64,000 nt of DNA from Azotobacter salinestris (lineage in GTDB: Bacteria; Pseudomonadota; Gammaproteobacteria; Pseudomonadales; Pseudomonadaceae), in NCBI RefSeq assembly GCF_009363155.1, contig NZ_CP045302.1:3455001-3519000 (forward strand), given 5' to 3'. Made by a program: the position numbers and the translations under genes. This document shows positions 37,401-46,752 of the stretch, piece by piece (position 1 is the stretch's first letter; every line of letters begins with the position of its first letter). The notes under the pieces were generated by a model. It searched no databases, had not been told where the DNA came from, and was given only the letters and a program-made list of their open reading frames with translations.

Positions 37401-38258
37401 TTGAAGATGGGGTTCATGGAGCGCTTTCAATGGCGCAGCCGCGACACGGTCGAGGATGCGCCCATGGGGCCCAGCACCCCGCGCTCGACCTCCCTGACAC
37501 CGCTGCAGGAAGCCGCCGCACTGGTGTTCCGAGAGAAGATGCTCCTGCCGCTGGATGACTGCCTGCATGCGCTGCAACGAACCATTCCCACGCTGACCCG
37601 CTCGAGCCTGCACCGCATCTTCCAGCGCCACGGCGTCAGCCAGCTGCCTCGTGCGAGCGAGCCGGGCCGGGAGAAAAAGCCCTTCAAGCGTTATCCGCTG
37701 GGTTATCTGCACATCGACATCACCGAGACGCGGACCCCCGAGGGCAAGGCCTATCTCTTCGTCGCGATCGACCGCACCAGCAAGTTCGTCCATGCCAGGC
37801 TGTACGCGCAGGCCACCCGCAAGACCGCCGTCGACTTCCTGCACTCCACCCTGAAGGCCTTGCCGTATCGCGTCCACACGGTCCTGACCGACAACGGTAT
37901 CCAGTTCGCCAAAAAGGCCGGAACCGAGGCTTACCGGGCACATCCGTTCGATGCGCTCTGCCAGCGGCACGGTATCGAACATCGCCTGACCAAATCCTTC
38001 CAGCCCTGGACCAACGGCCAGGTCGAGCGGATGAACCGGACGATCAAGGAGGCCACGACCAAGGCGTTTCACTACACCTCGCTCGAGGAGCTCCGGTCGC
38101 ATCTTAGGGACTACCTCTGGGCGTATAACAGCACTCGTCCGTTACGCGCACTGAAAGGACGTACGCCGATTGGCTTTATCCTGGGACAGTGGCATAAGGA
38201 TCCGCAGCCCTTCAAAGGCGATCCTGGCCACTACTTCTTCTCGGGACCAAACACGTAA
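37401..38258 (+). pseudogene. C-terminal part of IS481-family transposase
   Basis: Open frame with the linker TVEDAPMGPSTPRSTSLTPLQEAAALVFREK and a complete integrase core: LHIDITETRTPEGKAYLFVAIDRTSKFVHA, VLTDNGIQFAKK, and the DDE glutamate in FQPWTNGQVERMNRTIKEAT. The first ten or so residues (LKMGFMERFQ) are not transposase-like; similarity begins at WRSRDTVEDAP near 37432. The head of the gene lies 2 kb upstream, across the IS66 insertion, so the transposase is split. Confidence 0.8.
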
Positions 38259-38582
38259 CGTTTTGCCAGAATGCCGGTTGGCTAATCCGATCAGGCGATT
38301 TCAGCACGAACGACGGGGGTACGGGCTTGCAGATGAATCTGTGGCATCAAGGCGTTTCCCAGGCAAGCGCTTCGAAGCAGGGTGCATGCGCTATCGCCCA
38401 GCTTGCCTGATCTCAATGACATCTCATAACCAGACAGCTAAGCCGCAGCGCTCCGATACATACGCCTTTTGACCCAGCACATCTAACAGCCGGCACCGAC
38501 TTCCTACACTGTCTGCGATTTCCACAGCAACCGGCCTGCCGGGATTGGCGGCGCCGGTCGAAAACGGCAGGAGCTTTCCCCC
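38259..38582. other. Gene-free stretch between IS481 end and ldhA
   Basis: The first 210 bases are lower in GC than the core and have no plausible gene on either strand. They may be leftover imported DNA. The last 110 bases return to normal composition and contain the ldhA upstream region. No promoter stands out. Confidence 0.6.
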
Positions 38583-39590
38583 ATGAAGATTGTAATGTTC
38601 AGTGCGCAGCCCTACGACGAGCGCTCTTTCGACGAGGTGTTGCAGCGGGAGTACGCCTCCCGGGATTGCGAACTGGTCTACCAGAAGGCCACGCTGTCCG
38701 CGCAGACCGTGGCGCTGGCCCAGGGCTGCGAGGTGGTGTGCGCCTTCGTCAACGACCAGCTCGATGCCGCGGTGCTGGAAACCCTGCATGGCTACGGCGT
38801 GCGGGCGATCCTGCTGCGCTGCGCGGGCTTCAACCACATCGATCTGGAGGCTGCCCGCCGGCTGGGGCTGTTCGTCGCCCGGGTGCCGGCCTATTCGCCG
38901 GAGGCGGTGGCCGAGCACACCATCGCCCTGATCCTGACCCTCAACCGGCATACCCACCGCGCCTACAACCGGGTCCGCGAGGGCAACTTCATGCTCGACG
39001 GCCTGCTCGGCTTCAACCTGCACGGCAAGACCGTGGGGGTGGTCGGCACCGGCAAGATCGGCCTGGCCACGGCGCGCATCCTCAAGGGCTTCGGCTGTCG
39101 GGTGCTTGGCCACGATCCGTACGAGACGGCCGAGTTCGCCGCACTCGGCGAGTACGTGGCGCTCGACAGCCTGCTCGCCGAGTCCGATGTGATCAGCCTG
39201 CACTGCCCCTTGAGCGACGCTACCCGGCACCTGATCGATGCCGCTCGCCTGGCGCGGATCAAGCACGGCGCCATGCTGGTCAACACCTCGCGCGGTGCGC
39301 TGATCGACACCCGCGCGGTGGTCGCCGCGCTCAAGTCGCGGCGCCTCTCGGCGCTGGCCATTGATGTCTACGAGCAGGAGAGCCAGCTGTTCTTCCACGA
39401 CCGCTCCTCGGACATCATCGACGACGACATCTTCTCGCGGCTGATGACCTTTCCCAACGTGATCGTCACCGGCCACCAGGGCTTCTTCACCGCCGAGGCG
39501 CTGCGCGAGATCGCCGAGACGACCCTGCACAACCTCGACTGCTACGCCGGCGGTCGTACCTGCGGCAACGTGCTGGCCGGCAACGCCTGA
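38583..39590 (+). CDS. ldhA: D-lactate dehydrogenase (2-hydroxyacid dehydrogenase)
   Basis: NADH-dependent fermentative D-lactate dehydrogenase, interconverting pyruvate and D-lactate. The 335-residue protein begins MKIVMFSAQPYDERSFD like LdhA. It has the NAD motif GKTVGVVGTGKIGLATARIL near 145-164, substrate Arg in VNTSRGALIDT near 236-246, the catalytic Glu in IDVYEQES, and His in NVIVTGHQGFFT near 296-307. It is flanked by the IS block and yciH, which in PAO1 is not its neighbour as I recall. Confidence 0.93.
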   Translation: MKIVMFSAQPYDERSFDEVLQREYASRDCELVYQKATLSAQTVALAQGCEVVCAFVNDQLDAAVLETLHGYGVRAILLRCAGFNHIDLEAARRLGLFVARVPAYSPEAVAEHTIALILTLNRHTHRAYNRVREGNFMLDGLLGFNLHGKTVGVVGTGKIGLATARILKGFGCRVLGHDPYETAEFAALGEYVALDSLLAESDVISLHCPLSDATRHLIDAARLARIKHGAMLVNTSRGALIDTRAVVAALKSRRLSALAIDVYEQESQLFFHDRSSDIIDDDIFSRLMTFPNVIVTGHQGFFTAEALREIAETTLHNLDCYAGGRTCGNVLAGNA

Positions 39591-39611
39591 ACGCTGCCGG
39601 CGAGCCGGATT

Positions 39612-39636
39612 GGGGGATGACGCCCGCGCATCCCCC
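39612..39636 (+). terminator. Hairpin after ldhA
   Basis: GGGGGATG and CATCCCCC form an 8-bp stem with a 9-base loop, 21 bases after the ldhA stop. There is no T-run, so the terminator call is tentative. Confidence 0.4.
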
Positions 39637-39789
39637 GCACCCGGGCAGGCGGAGCCGGGCTGGCTGGGCAACTCGCCGCGCCCGGGGCCCCGCCCGCAGG
39701 TCGGCTTCATCCCGGTGCCGACTTCGGTATTTCATGCGCTTGCCGCTACACTGCCCCCTCGTTTCCCGCGCATTTCCGAGGAGCCAGCC

Positions 39790-40161
39790 TTGGCCAAGAA
39801 AGCCTCTTCCTTCGCCGCCCTGGGCGGTCTGGTCTATTCCACCGACGGCGGCCGCCATTGTCCCGACTGCGGCCAGCCGGTCGCTGCCTGCGTCTGCAGG
39901 CAGGCTCAGCTGCCGGCCGGCGACGGCATCGCCCGGGTACGCCGCGAGACCAAGGGCCGCGGCGGCAAGACGGTGACCACCGTCAGCGGCCTGCCGCTGG
40001 CCGGCGACGAGCTGAAGGAGCTGGCCAGCGCCCTGAAGCGCCGCTGCGGTACCGGCGGCGCACTCAAGGACGGCGTCATCGAGATCCAGGGCGAGCACGT
40101 CGAGCTGCTGCTCGAAGAACTCGCCAAGCGCGGTTTCAAGGCGAAGAAATCCGGCGGCTAG
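39790..40161 (+). CDS. yciH: SUI1/eIF1-like translation factor YciH
   Basis: A 123-residue relative of eukaryotic initiation factor 1, thought to affect start-site fidelity. It has an N-terminal zinc-ribbon-like patch (Cys24, Cys27, Cys34, Cys36 in CPDCGQPVAACVC) and the SUI1 domain: RVRRETKGRGGKTVTTVSGL, LKRRCGTGGALKDGVIEIQGEH, LLEELAKRGFKAKKSGG. TTG at 39790 is the start; GAGGAGCC lies five bases upstream and the residues after it fit the family N-terminus. The TAG stop is five bases before the structured repeat at 40167. Confidence 0.92.
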   Translation: MAKKASSFAALGGLVYSTDGGRHCPDCGQPVAACVCRQAQLPAGDGIARVRRETKGRGGKTVTTVSGLPLAGDELKELASALKRRCGTGGALKDGVIEIQGEHVELLLEELAKRGFKAKKSGG

Positions 40162-40166
40162 TCCCA

Positions 40167-40350
40167 GGGCCTGTTGACGTTTTGGCGTAGGCCGCGACGG
40201 AGGCCCGTTTGGCGCAGAACAAGGAACGAGGAGAGAAGTTTGGTCATTCCAAATGAACGACGAGCGACGCCGTGCTGCGCCAAACGGGCCCCGTCCCTGC
40301 GGGTGGGGCCGCCGCGGCAACGCGGCTCACGTCAAAACGTCAACAGGCCC
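40167..40350. repeat. Structured palindromic repeat, copy A (MITE-like)
   Basis: A 184-bp element with ends GGGCCTGTTGACGTTTTG and its near-perfect inverse, flanked by CA on the left and TA on the right. Inside is a second palindrome (GGCCCGTTTGGCGCAG with CTGCGCCAAACGGGCC). It is about 95% identical over 140 bases to the inverted copy at 48850-49114 but lacks that copy's inner insert. TAGTC occurs on both sides (40159 and 40351), possibly a longer duplication. It occupies most of the yciH-speA gap. Confidence 0.85.
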
Positions 40351-40394
40351 TAGTCTCTAACGGAACACATCTCTTCTCTGCACAGGAGAAACCC

Positions 40395-42305
40395 ATGGCA
40401 CGACGTACACGCAAGGACGACGGCAGCCAGTGGACCGTGGCCGACAGCCGCGCCGTCTACGGCATCCGTCACTGGGGTGCCGGCTATTTCGCGATCAACG
40501 AGCGGGGACATGCGGAGGCGCGGCCGAACCGGGCCGCCGACCGGCCCGTCGACCTGGTCGAGCTGGTCGGCCAGTTGCGCGAGGCCGGCCTGTCGCTGCC
40601 GCTGCTGGTGCGCTTTCCGGACATCCTGCAGGACCGCGTGCGCCAGCTGACCGGGGCCTTCGACGCGCACATCGAGCGCCTCGGCTACCAGAGCGGGTAC
40701 ACCGCGCTGTACCCGATCAAGGTCAACCAGCAGGAAGCGGTGGTGGAGAACATCATTGCCACGCCGAACGTCTCCATCGGCCTGGAGGCCGGTTCCAAGC
40801 CGGAACTGCTCGCCGTGCTGGCGCTGGCGCCGAAGGGCGGCACCATCGTCTGCAACGGCTACAAGGATCGCGAATTCATCCGCCTGGCGCTGATCGGCCA
40901 GAAGCTCGGCCACTCGGTGTTCATCGTCATCGAGAAGGAGTCGGAGGTGCAGCTGGTCATCGAGGAGGCGGCCGAGCTCAAGGTCGTCCCGCAGCTCGGC
41001 CTGCGCGTGCGGCTGTCCTCGCTGGCCTCCTCGAAATGGGCCGACACCGGCGGCGAGAAGGCCAAGTTCGGTCTCTCGGCGGCGCAGCTGCTGCGCGTCG
41101 CCGAGCGCCTGCGCAGCGCCGGGCTGGAGCAGGGGGTGCGCCTCCTGCACTTTCACATGGGCTCGCAGATCGCCAACCTGGCCGACTACCAGGGTGGCTT
41201 CAAGGAGGCTATCCGCTACTACGCCGAGCTGCGTGCCCTCGGCCTGCCGCTCGACCACGTGGACGTCGGCGGCGGCCTGGGCGTCGACTACGACGGCACC
41301 CACTCGCGCAACCCCAGCTCGATCAACTACGACCTGGACGACTATGCCTCCACCGTGGTCGGCATGCTCCAAGAGTTCTGCGACGCCCACGGCCTGCCGC
41401 ATCCGCACATCTTCTCGGAAAGCGGCCGCGCCCTGAGCGCCCATCACGCGCTGCTGGTCGTGCAGGTCACCGACGTGGAGCGCCACAACGACCAGCTGGC
41501 GGAGGTCGCCGAGCCGGAGCGCCTGCCGGAGACGCTGCGCTGGCTGCTCGAGCTGCTCGGTCCGACCGACGACGAGATGGTCACCGAAACCTACTGGCGC
41601 GCCACCCAGTATCTCGGCGAGCTGTCGCGCATGTACGCCGACGGCAAGCTGGGCCTGGCCGACAAGGCGCTCGCCGAGCAGTGCTACTACGCGCTCTGCC
41701 GGCGCCTGCACGACTCGCTGAAGGCCCGCCAGCGCTCGCACCGCCAGGTGCTCGACGAACTCAACGACAAGCTGGCGGACAAGTACATCTGCAACTTCTC
41801 GGTATTCCAGAGCCTGCCGGACACCTGGGCGATCGGCCAGGTCCTGCCGATCCTGCCGCTCGACCGACTCGACGAGGAGCCGTTGCGCCGCGCCGTGCTG
41901 CAGGATCTGACCTGCGACTCCGACGGCAAGATCCGCCAGTACGTCGACGAGCAGAGCATCGAGACCAGCCTGCCGGTGCACGAGCTGCGCGCGGGCGAGG
42001 AGTACCTCCTCGGCATCTTCCTGGTCGGCGCCTACCAGGAGATCCTCGGCGACATGCACAACCTGTTCGGCGACACCGACTCGGTGAACGTCTACCAGCG
42101 CGCCGACGGCAGCATCTACCACGCCGGCATCGAGACCCACGACACCATCGAGGACATGTTGCGCTACGTGCACCTGTCCCCCGAAGAGCTGATGACCTAC
42201 TACCGCGACAAGGTGGCCGGCGCGCCGATCAGCGCCCGCGAGCGCGCCCAGTATCTGGACGCCCTGCGCCTGGGGCTGACGCGCTCCTCCTACCTGTCGG
42301 GCTGA
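40395..42305 (+). CDS. speA: Biosynthetic arginine decarboxylase
   Basis: Converts arginine to agmatine, the first step of the agmatine route to putrescine. The 636-residue PLP enzyme of the alanine-racemase fold group has cofactor Lys109 in [31 protein letters not shown], the glycine-rich [12 protein letters not shown], and [13 protein letters not shown]. The length matches SpeA. ATG follows GGAGAAACCC. Its upstream region is largely the repeat element copy A, so its promoter may be inside or beyond that element. Confidence 0.96.
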   Translation: MARRTRKDDGSQWTVADSRAVYGIRHWGAGYFAINERGHAEARPNRAADRPVDLVELVGQLREAGLSLPLLVRFPDILQDRVRQLTGAFDAHIERLGYQSGYTALYPIKVNQQEAVVENIIATPNVSIGLEAGSKPELLAVLALAPKGGTIVCNGYKDREFIRLALIGQKLGHSVFIVIEKESEVQLVIEEAAELKVVPQLGLRVRLSSLASSKWADTGGEKAKFGLSAAQLLRVAERLRSAGLEQGVRLLHFHMGSQIANLADYQGGFKEAIRYYAELRALGLPLDHVDVGGGLGVDYDGTHSRNPSSINYDLDDYASTVVGMLQEFCDAHGLPHPHIFSESGRALSAHHALLVVQVTDVERHNDQLAEVAEPERLPETLRWLLELLGPTDDEMVTETYWRATQYLGELSRMYADGKLGLADKALAEQCYYALCRRLHDSLKARQRSHRQVLDELNDKLADKYICNFSVFQSLPDTWAIGQVLPILPLDRLDEEPLRRAVLQDLTCDSDGKIRQYVDEQSIETSLPVHELRAGEEYLLGIFLVGAYQEILGDMHNLFGDTDSVNVYQRADGSIYHAGIETHDTIEDMLRYVHLSPEELMTYYRDKVAGAPISARERAQYLDALRLGLTRSSYLSG

Positions 42306-42320
42306 GCGCCGCTTTCGGTG

Positions 42321-42343
42321 GAAAACCGCTGTGCGGGTTTTTC
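42321..42343 (+). terminator. Terminator of speA
   Basis: GAAAACCGC and GCGGGTTTTTC pair with one bulged G around a 3-base loop, ending in five T, 15 bases after the speA stop. Confidence 0.55.
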
Positions 42344-42373
42344 ACGGGGTGGCCGTCCACGGGGTGGCCGTCC
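42344..42373. repeat. Tandem 15-bp direct repeat
   Basis: ACGGGGTGGCCGTCC occurs twice back to back, right after the speA terminator. GGTGGCCGTCCACC parts are self-complementary and resemble the hairpin repeat at 15604. Confidence 0.7.
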
Positions 42374-42392
42374 ACCCTGCGCCAAAGACCGC

Positions 42393-43757
42393 CTAATGGG
42401 CCTGAGGCTCCGGCGCCTGCTCTGCCAGCCCCTGACGCCACAGGCGCCGGGCGAAGGCCGCCATGCTCAGGGCGCGCAGTGCCATGAAGGCGAGGAAGGC
42501 CAGCCACAGACCGTGGTTGCCCAGCCCCTGCAGCAGCCAGGCGAGCGGCAGCGCCAGAGCCACGGCGAGCAGCATGGCGTCGCGCATCTCGCGGGCGCGG
42601 GTGGCGCCGATGAACAGGCCGTCGAGCAGGTAGCTCCACACCGCGACCGGCGGCAGTGCGGCCAGGTAGGGCAGATAGCTCTCGGCCAGCTCGCGCACCG
42701 CCGCGATGTCGGTCTGCAGGCGGATGAACAGTGCGCCGCCGGTCAGGAAGAACAGCGCGAAGCCCAGGCTGGCCAGCAGCGACCAGAGCCCGGCGACCGC
42801 CAGCGCCCGCTGCAGGGCGGTGCGGTCGCGGCGGCCGATGGCATGCCCGCACAGCGCCTCGACGGCGTGGGCCAGACCGTCCAGGGCATGAGCGGTGAGC
42901 AGCAGACCGTTGAGCAACAGGGCGTTGGCCGCCACCGTGGCGTCGCCGAGCCGGGCGCCCTGCACGGTGATCAGGAAGAACACCAGTTGCAGGAGCAGGG
43001 TACGCAGGAAGATGTCGCGGTTCACCGCCAGCAGCGGGCGCCAGTTCGCCCAGCGGCGCAGGGCATCCCAGGGCAGGCGGCCGGGATGGCGGCGCAGCGC
43101 CCGACGGGCCAGGGTCAGGCCGAGCAGGGCGCCGCTCCACTCGGCGATCACCGAGGCGCGGGCGGCGCCGGCCACGCCCCAGTCGAGGCCGAGGATGAAC
43201 CACAGATCGAGCGCCACGTTGCCCAGGCTGGTGAGCAGCAGCATGGCCAGCGGCGCCCGGGCGTTCTGCGTGCCGAGCAGCCAGCCGATCAGCGCGTAGC
43301 TCGCCAGTACCGCCGGCAGACCGAGCAGGCGGATGTGGAAGTACTCGCGGCTCAGCACATCCAGCGCCGCCGACGGCTGCATCAGGCCGAGGGCGAGTTC
43401 GCCGAAGGGCAGGGCGAGAAGGCCCAGCAGCAGGGCGAAGGCGGCGGCGAGCAGCAGGCTCTGCAGCAGCACCTGGCGCAGCGCGGCGCCGTTGGCGCGG
43501 CCGCAGGCCTGGGCGGCGAAGCCGGTGGTGCCCATGCGCAGGAAGCCGAAGGCCCAGGCGAGCAGGGTGAACAGGCTGCCGCCGACCGCCACCGCGCCGA
43601 GCTGGTGGGCGTGCGGCAGGTGGCCGACCACCGCGCTGTCGACCAGGGTCACCAGCGGCGTGCAGAAGTTGGAGAGGACCATGGGCGCGGCCAGCGCCCG
43701 GACCCGGCGCCGGGTCGGTTTGTGGCGCCAGGCCGTGGTCAGGGCGAGGACGCTCAC
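42393..43757 (-). CDS. MATE-family efflux transporter (DinF-like)
   Basis: A 454-residue inner-membrane transporter with twelve predicted helices in two halves. It starts RRRVRALAAPMVLSNFCTPLVTLVDSAVVGHL, as DinF-type MATE proteins do, and the second half repeats the fold (FLRTLLLQLVFFLITVQGARLGDATVAANALLLNG). MATE proteins export cationic compounds using Na+ or H+ gradients; the substrate is unknown. The GTG start overlaps the preceding gene's stop (GTGA), giving a two-gene operon. Confidence 0.88.
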   Translation of the reverse strand: MSVLALTTAWRHKPTRRRVRALAAPMVLSNFCTPLVTLVDSAVVGHLPHAHQLGAVAVGGSLFTLLAWAFGFLRMGTTGFAAQACGRANGAALRQVLLQSLLLAAAFALLLGLLALPFGELALGLMQPSAALDVLSREYFHIRLLGLPAVLASYALIGWLLGTQNARAPLAMLLLTSLGNVALDLWFILGLDWGVAGAARASVIAEWSGALLGLTLARRALRRHPGRLPWDALRRWANWRPLLAVNRDIFLRTLLLQLVFFLITVQGARLGDATVAANALLLNGLLLTAHALDGLAHAVEALCGHAIGRRDRTALQRALAVAGLWSLLASLGFALFFLTGGALFIRLQTDIAAVRELAESYLPYLAALPPVAVWSYLLDGLFIGATRAREMRDAMLLAVALALPLAWLLQGLGNHGLWLAFLAFMALRALSMAAFARRLWRQGLAEQAPEPQAH

Positions 43758-44047
43758 TGGATCAGCCAGCTGAGCACCCAGAGCCCGAGCAGCACGCCGA
43801 TCGTGCCGCCGACGAAGGCGCGCTTGAGCAGCGCGCGTATTCCGCCGGCCAGCAGCACCAGGCCGACGACCAGGGCGACAAGGCCGAGCAGCGTGGGGTC
43901 CATGCCGAGGGTGCGCGACAGGCCTTCGAGAAAGGAGGCGCCAGCCCTGGCGATCGCGCCGAACAGGCCGCCCAGCCCCTCGACGAGGTGGCGGAGCACC
44001 GCGCCCACCGCCTCGCCGAGCCATTCGAAGAAGCTTTCCTCTTGCAT
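43754..44047 (-). CDS. Small membrane protein of unknown function
   Basis: A 97-residue protein with an amphipathic N-terminal half (ESFFEWLGEAVGAVLRHLVEGLGGLFGAI) and two hydrophobic segments near 53-68 and 76-94. I do not recognise a family. Start ATG 44047. Its stop overlaps the GTG of the MATE gene, so they are co-translated. Confidence 0.7.
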   Translation of the reverse strand: MQEESFFEWLGEAVGAVLRHLVEGLGGLFGAIARAGASFLEGLSRTLGMDPTLLGLVALVVGLVLLAGGIRALLKRAFVGGTIGVLLGLWVLSWLIQ

Positions 44048-44136
44048 TGCATCCCCCAGGCGAACGAAGAAAGGTGCCGGATCTCCCCTCGAGCCGTCGC
44101 GGTGGAGGGGAGGGCGGGCCAAGGATAGCGCGCCGT

Positions 44137-44991
44137 TCAGCGCAGCAGCAGCAGCGACGTCAGCGAGGTGTGCAGCATGTGGCTGGTGGTACTGCCGAGG
44201 AGGAAGCGGCGGATCCGCGAATGGCCGTAGGCGCCCATCGCCAGCAGGTCGATGGCGCGCTCCTGCTGATAGGCGTGCAGCACCGGCTCGATGTCGCCCT
44301 CGCGAATCGCCGGGATCACCACGAAGCCGGCGACCTCCAGCAGCGCCTGGGCCTCGTGCAGGGCGGTACGGCTCAGCGCATTGTCCTCGCCGACCATCAG
44401 CAGGTGCAGCGGCAGGCCCTTGACCAGCGGGCTTCCAGCCAGCATGCGCACCGCCTGCTCGGCGGTCGGGCTGGCGTCGTAGGCGAGCAGCAGGCTGCCC
44501 GGCTCGCGGAAGTCGTCCGGCACGATCAGGATCGGCCGGGCCAGGGCGCGGGTCACGTTCTCGAGCTGGCTGCCGATGGGCTGGCCGGCGTGCTGCCGGC
44601 TGTCCTCGCCCTGGCGGCCGATCACCAGCAGGCGGATGCCGTCGGCCATCTCGGCGAGGGTTTCGACCAGGCTGCCATGACGCTGGCAGAGCTCCGGCGC
44701 CTGCAGGCCCGCGGCGACGGCGCGGTCGCGGGCTGCCTCCAGCACCGCCTGGCCATGCTCCAGCGCCACCTTGGCGCGCCGCTCGTCGAGGCGGGCCAGC
44801 TCGTCGAGCAGGTGCTCGCGGCTGCCCAGGCCGATGGCGCCGCTGAGGTCGCCCGGCTCCGGATAGCGCCCGCGGTCCAGCACGTGCAGGAAGGTCAGCG
44901 GCAGGCCGAGGCGCCGGCTGGCCCAGATGGCGCCGTCGCAGACCGCCGCGGTGGACGGGGAGCCGTCGATGCAGGCTAGTACTCGAGTCAT
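44137..44991 (-). CDS. Universal stress protein, tandem-domain
   Basis: A 284-residue protein with two UspA domains. The first (1-145) begins TRVLACIDGSPSTAAVCDGAIWASRRLG and ends IGRQG with a partial nucleotide loop; the second (about 155-284) has LLAYDASPTAEQAVRML and the ATP-binding end MGAYGHSRIRRFLLGSTTSHML (G-2x-G-9x-G-S/T type). It lies 15 bases after the SulP stop on the same strand, a pairing known in other pseudomonads, so it probably responds to or modulates anion uptake stress. Confidence 0.9.
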   Translation of the reverse strand: MTRVLACIDGSPSTAAVCDGAIWASRRLGLPLTFLHVLDRGRYPEPGDLSGAIGLGSREHLLDELARLDERRAKVALEHGQAVLEAARDRAVAAGLQAPELCQRHGSLVETLAEMADGIRLLVIGRQGEDSRQHAGQPIGSQLENVTRALARPILIVPDDFREPGSLLLAYDASPTAEQAVRMLAGSPLVKGLPLHLLMVGEDNALSRTALHEAQALLEVAGFVVIPAIREGDIEPVLHAYQQERAIDLLAMGAYGHSRIRRFLLGSTTSHMLHTSLTSLLLLR

Positions 44992-45006
44992 GGGGTGGCT
45001 CCTTTC

Positions 45007-46488
45007 TCAGTGTTCCATGAGGGTGTCGATGGCGTCGGGTTTGTCGTGCACGGCGAAGCGGTCGACGATGGTGGCGCTGGCCTCGTTGAGGCCGAGCACC
45101 GTCACTTCGGTCCCCTCGCGGCGGAACTTGAGCACCACCTTGTCCAGCGCGGCCACCGCGGTGATGTCCCAGAAGTGGGCATGGGACAGGTCGATGGTGA
45201 CCCGGTTCAGCGCCTCCTTGAAGTCGAAGGCATCGACGAACTTGCTCGACGAGCTGAAGAATACCTGGCCGACCACCCGGTAGGTGCGGGCATGGCCATC
45301 ATCCTGGCCGATGCTGTCGATGCGCAGGAAGTGGCCGACCTTGTTGGCGAAGAACAGCGCCGCCAGCAGCACGCCGACCAGCACGCCGTAGGCCAGGTTG
45401 TGGGTGTAGACCACCACGGCGACGGTGGCGAGCATGACGATGTTGGTGGACAGCGGATAGCGCCTGAGGTCGCGGATCGAGGTCCAGCTGAAGGTGCCGA
45501 TCGACACCATGATCATCACCGCCACCAGCGCGGCCATGGGGATCTGGCTGACCCAGTCGCTGAGGAACACCACCATCAGCAGCAGCACCACGCCGGCGAT
45601 CAGGGTGGAGAGGCGGCTGCGGCCGCCGGATTTCACGTTGATCACCGACTGGCCGATCATCGCGCAGCCGGCCATGCCGCCGAACAGGCTGGCGACGATG
45701 TTGCCCAGGCCCTGGCCCTTGCACTCGCGGTTCTTGTCGCTGGGGGTGTCGGTCAGCTCGTCGACGATGGTGGCGGTCATCATCGACTCGAGCAGGCCGA
45801 CCACGGCCAGGGCCGCTGAGAAGATGATCGCCAGGGTCTCGAAGGTCAGCGGCACGTCAGGCCAGAGGAAGACTGGCAGGGTATCCGGCAACTGACCCAT
45901 GTCGCCGACGGTGCGAATATCCAGGCCCAGGAGCATGGCGACGACGGTCAACACGACGATGCACACCAGCGGCGAAGGGATGAGGTTGCCGATCTTGGGC
46001 ACATAGGGGAACAGGTAGATGATCCCCAGGCCGACGACGGTCATGGCGTAGACGTGCCAGGTGACGTCGGTCAGCTCCGGCAGCTGGGCCATGAAGATCA
46101 GGATCGCCAGGGCGTTGACGAAGCCGGTGACCACCGAGCGCGAGACGAAGCGCATCAGGCTGCCGAGCCGCAGGTAGCCCGCGCCGATCTGCAGCAGACC
46201 GCAGAGCAGCGAGGCGGCCAGCAGGTACTGCAGGCCGTGCTCCTTCACCAGGGTGATCATCAAGAGGGCCATGGCGCCGGTGGCGGCGGAGATCATCCCC
46301 GGGCGGCCGCCGGCGAAGGCAATCACCACCGAGATACAGAAGGATGCGTAGAGGCCGACCTTGGGGTCGACCCCGGCGATGATGGAGAAGGCGATGGCCT
46401 CGGGGATCAGCGCGAGGGCCACCACCAGGCCGGCGAGGACGTCACCGCGGACGTTGAACAGCCAGGTGTCTTTGAGGGTTTTCAGCAT
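45007..46488 (-). CDS. SulP-family anion transporter with STAS domain
   Basis: A 493-residue inner-membrane transporter. It starts [49 protein letters not shown], the SulP signature, has about 12-14 membrane segments, and a C-terminal STAS domain from about 410 ([27 protein letters not shown]). SulP proteins carry sulfate or bicarbonate; this subtype with IPEAIAFS resembles BicA-like bicarbonate carriers, but the substrate cannot be fixed. A decayed second copy of its 5' end lies at 50546-50745, part of a tandem duplication. Confidence 0.9.
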   Translation of the reverse strand: MLKTLKDTWLFNVRGDVLAGLVVALALIPEAIAFSIIAGVDPKVGLYASFCISVVIAFAGGRPGMISAATGAMALLMITLVKEHGLQYLLAASLLCGLLQIGAGYLRLGSLMRFVSRSVVTGFVNALAILIFMAQLPELTDVTWHVYAMTVVGLGIIYLFPYVPKIGNLIPSPLVCIVVLTVVAMLLGLDIRTVGDMGQLPDTLPVFLWPDVPLTFETLAIIFSAALAVVGLLESMMTATIVDELTDTPSDKNRECKGQGLGNIVASLFGGMAGCAMIGQSVINVKSGGRSRLSTLIAGVVLLLMVVFLSDWVSQIPMAALVAVMIMVSIGTFSWTSIRDLRRYPLSTNIVMLATVAVVVYTHNLAYGVLVGVLLAALFFANKVGHFLRIDSIGQDDGHARTYRVVGQVFFSSSSKFVDAFDFKEALNRVTIDLSHAHFWDITAVAALDKVVLKFRREGTEVTVLGLNEASATIVDRFAVHDKPDAIDTLMEH

Positions 46489-46752
46489 GGTTTTTTCCTG
46501 TCGGAACGAACAAAAACAAAAGGAAACGCAGCCTTCCCGGGCGGGAATGGACGCTTCGAACGGCAAGATTTTTCGTCAGGCAAGCAAAACGAGCGGCGCG
46601 TCGGCGGGGCGAACGGGCGCTCGGGCACCTGCGGCGGGCGCAGATCGGGGGAGGGGGCGAAGCGCTATGGCGGCGTGGGCAGCCAGCGGGCGGTGGAGCT
46701 TTCGGTCATCGTCGGTACGGGTGTTCGGATTCTTGCGACGGGGCGGACCTTA

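Larger units (their letters stand above)
35157..38254 (+). mobile_element. IS481-family insertion sequence interrupted by an IS66 element
   Basis: The terminal repeats GTGTTTGGTCCCG (35157-35169) and its inverse (38242-38254) are identical over 13 bases. Inside lie the N-terminal 48 codons of an IS481-type transposase (35214) and the remaining rve domain (to 38258), separated by IS66 genes. No clear target duplication flanks it. The last transposase codons run through the right terminal repeat. Confidence 0.75.

Noticed and set aside
40167-40350. Riboswitch or structured leader regulating speA
   Set aside because: The same sequence occurs inverted at a non-speA site next to IS elements, so it is a mobile repeat rather than a gene-specific riboswitch.
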